Positions 4,865-5,678 of a stretch of DNA of 5,678 nucleotides are shown here, in pieces; position 1 is the stretch's first letter; each line of letters opens with the position of its first letter. Below the pieces are notes generated by a model, which saw only the letters and a list, made by a program, of their open reading frames with translations, ran no database searches and was not told the origin of the DNA. Origin of the DNA: Aquimarina sp. (GTDB lineage Bacteria > Bacteroidota > Bacteroidia > Flavobacteriales > Flavobacteriaceae); assembly GCA_020628975.1 (NCBI GenBank), contig JAHDEF010000122.1, positions 1-5,678 of the forward strand, in the 5' to 3' direction. A program made the translations under genes and the position numbers.

Positions 4865-5656
4865 ATGCAAAGTTTTAGATCAGAAATAGAAAATCCAATT
4901 GTAGAAAAGGACATCATCGAATTAGCGAATAAAATCGAGATGTTTCACAACGGGAAAATTGATGAAGAAAAATTCCGTAGTCTACGTTTAGCACGTGGAG
5001 TTTATGGACAACGTCAAGAAGGAGTACAAATGATTCGTATCAAACTTCCTTATGGGAAAGTAAAGTCGAATCAATTGCGCCGTATTTCGGATGTTTCTGA
5101 CGAATATTCTCGCGGTCGTTTACATATTACAACACGTCAAGATATTCAAATTCACTATGTGGATTTAAATAGAACTCCTGAATTGTGGGCAGAATTAGAA
5201 AAAGATAATGTAACGCTTCGTGAAGCTTGTGGTAATGTAGTACGTAATGTAACTGCTTCTGAAACTGCTGGTTTTGATGTGAACGAACCATTCGATATTC
5301 AACCATATGCACATGCTATTTTTGAAGAGTTTTTACGTAACCCAATTTGTCAAGAAATGGGACGTAAATTCAAAGTTTCTTTTTCTTCTACAGAAGAAGA
5401 TACGGGACTTTCTTACATGCATGATATCGGTTTTATCGCTAAAGAGGAAAATGGTGTTCGTGGATTCAAAATAATGGTTGCTGGAGGATTAGGTTCTCAA
5501 CCTCGTGCAGCTGAAGCATTATACGAATTCTTGCCTTCTGATGAAATCATTCCATTAATGAATGCTATTTTACGTGTATTCGATCGTCATGGAGAACGTA
5601 AAAGTCGTGCTAAAGCGCGTAAGAAATTCTTAATGGCTAAAATCGGTTTAATTTAA
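4865..5656 (+). CDS. siroheme sulfite/nitrite reductase, N-terminal part, interrupted by frameshift
   Basis: An open frame of 263 residues encoding the first part of a ferredoxin-type sulfite (or nitrite) reductase, which carries out the six-electron reduction of sulfite to sulfide on siroheme and a [4Fe-4S] cluster. The N-terminal ferredoxin-like half domain covers about 40-105, with GRLHITTRQDIQIHYV (84-99) containing siroheme-contacting Arg91. The catalytic domain begins at TLREACGNVVRNVTASET (117-134) with Arg127, and KFKVSF (168-173) supplies Lys168 and Lys170; these correspond by motif to Arg153, Lys215 and Lys217 of E. coli CysI. The cluster cysteines belong to the C-terminal part and are absent here, so this product alone could not be active. 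The frame stops with TAA at 5654-5656 just after AKIGLI, while family-like sequence resumes in another frame. Position after cysN favours sulfite as substrate. Start choice: MQSFRSEIENP is the usual family N-terminus. Confidence 0.85.
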   Translation: MQSFRSEIENPIVEKDIIELANKIEMFHNGKIDEEKFRSLRLARGVYGQRQEGVQMIRIKLPYGKVKSNQLRRISDVSDEYSRGRLHITTRQDIQIHYVDLNRTPELWAELEKDNVTLREACGNVVRNVTASETAGFDVNEPFDIQPYAHAIFEEFLRNPICQEMGRKFKVSFSSTEEDTGLSYMHDIGFIAKEENGVRGFKIMVAGGLGSQPRAAEALYEFLPSDEIIPLMNAILRVFDRHGERKSRAKARKKFLMAKIGLI

Positions 5657-5678
5657 AGCATTGGTAGAAGAACAACGT
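5652..5678 (+). pseudogene. continuation of the sulfite reductase in a shifted frame (partial)
   Basis: From 5652 to the window end the codons read FKALVEEQR in a frame offset from the upstream 263-codon frame. That is the kind of sequence expected next in this family after KIGL (pattern IGL-x-x-F-x-x-L-V-x-E). Only base 5651 separates the Leu codon TTA (5648-5650) from the Phe codon TTT (5652-5654), which fits loss of 2 or, with the family spacing of two residues, 5 bases. The rest of the gene lies beyond the window. Confidence 0.6.

Overview
The window is a stretch of an AT-rich chromosome that most resembles a flavobacterium (Bacteroidetes, family Flavobacteriaceae). Three things point there: the protein sequences themselves (recN tail, FabI, and CysH/CysD/CysN of the flavobacterial type), promoter -7 boxes of the form TAnnTTTG, and the near absence of strong Shine-Dalgarno sequences. 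Genus cannot be decided from the sequence alone.

Layout, all on the plus strand. Positions 1-158 are the last 51 codons of recN (DNA repair). 254-1069 is fabI (enoyl-ACP reductase), with its own promoter and closed by a strong intrinsic terminator at 1097-1131. A new promoter at about 1200 then starts a sulfate assimilation operon: a small DUF2061 membrane protein (1268-1525), cysH (1616-2239), cysD (2446-3348), cysN (about 3460-4704) and the beginning of a siroheme sulfite/nitrite reductase (from 4865). Together these activate sulfate to APS (CysD/CysN), reduce the activated sulfate to sulfite (CysH) and reduce sulfite to sulfide (reductase). No APS kinase (cysC) is present in the window. 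A second promoter-like sequence sits in front of cysD.

The genes are mostly ordinary; the unusual material lies between and at the edges of them. Gaps inside the operon are long (about 90-210 bases) and filled with degenerate 7-bp tandem repeats that stop a few bases before each next start codon. In the two gaps flanking cysN, an inverted array follows the upstream stop and a direct array precedes the next start, so the mRNA can fold into a long hairpin; the repeat word differs between the two gaps but the two arms match within each gap. One such array creates a false early ATG for cysN. The sulfite reductase reading frame stops at codon 264, but family-like sequence resumes immediately in another frame, which indicates a small deletion (pseudogene) or a sequence error. 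CysH is a short, divergent, iron-sulfur-free form whose substrate (APS or PAPS) is uncertain. I do not see a defence system, CRISPR array, mobile element or RNA gene.
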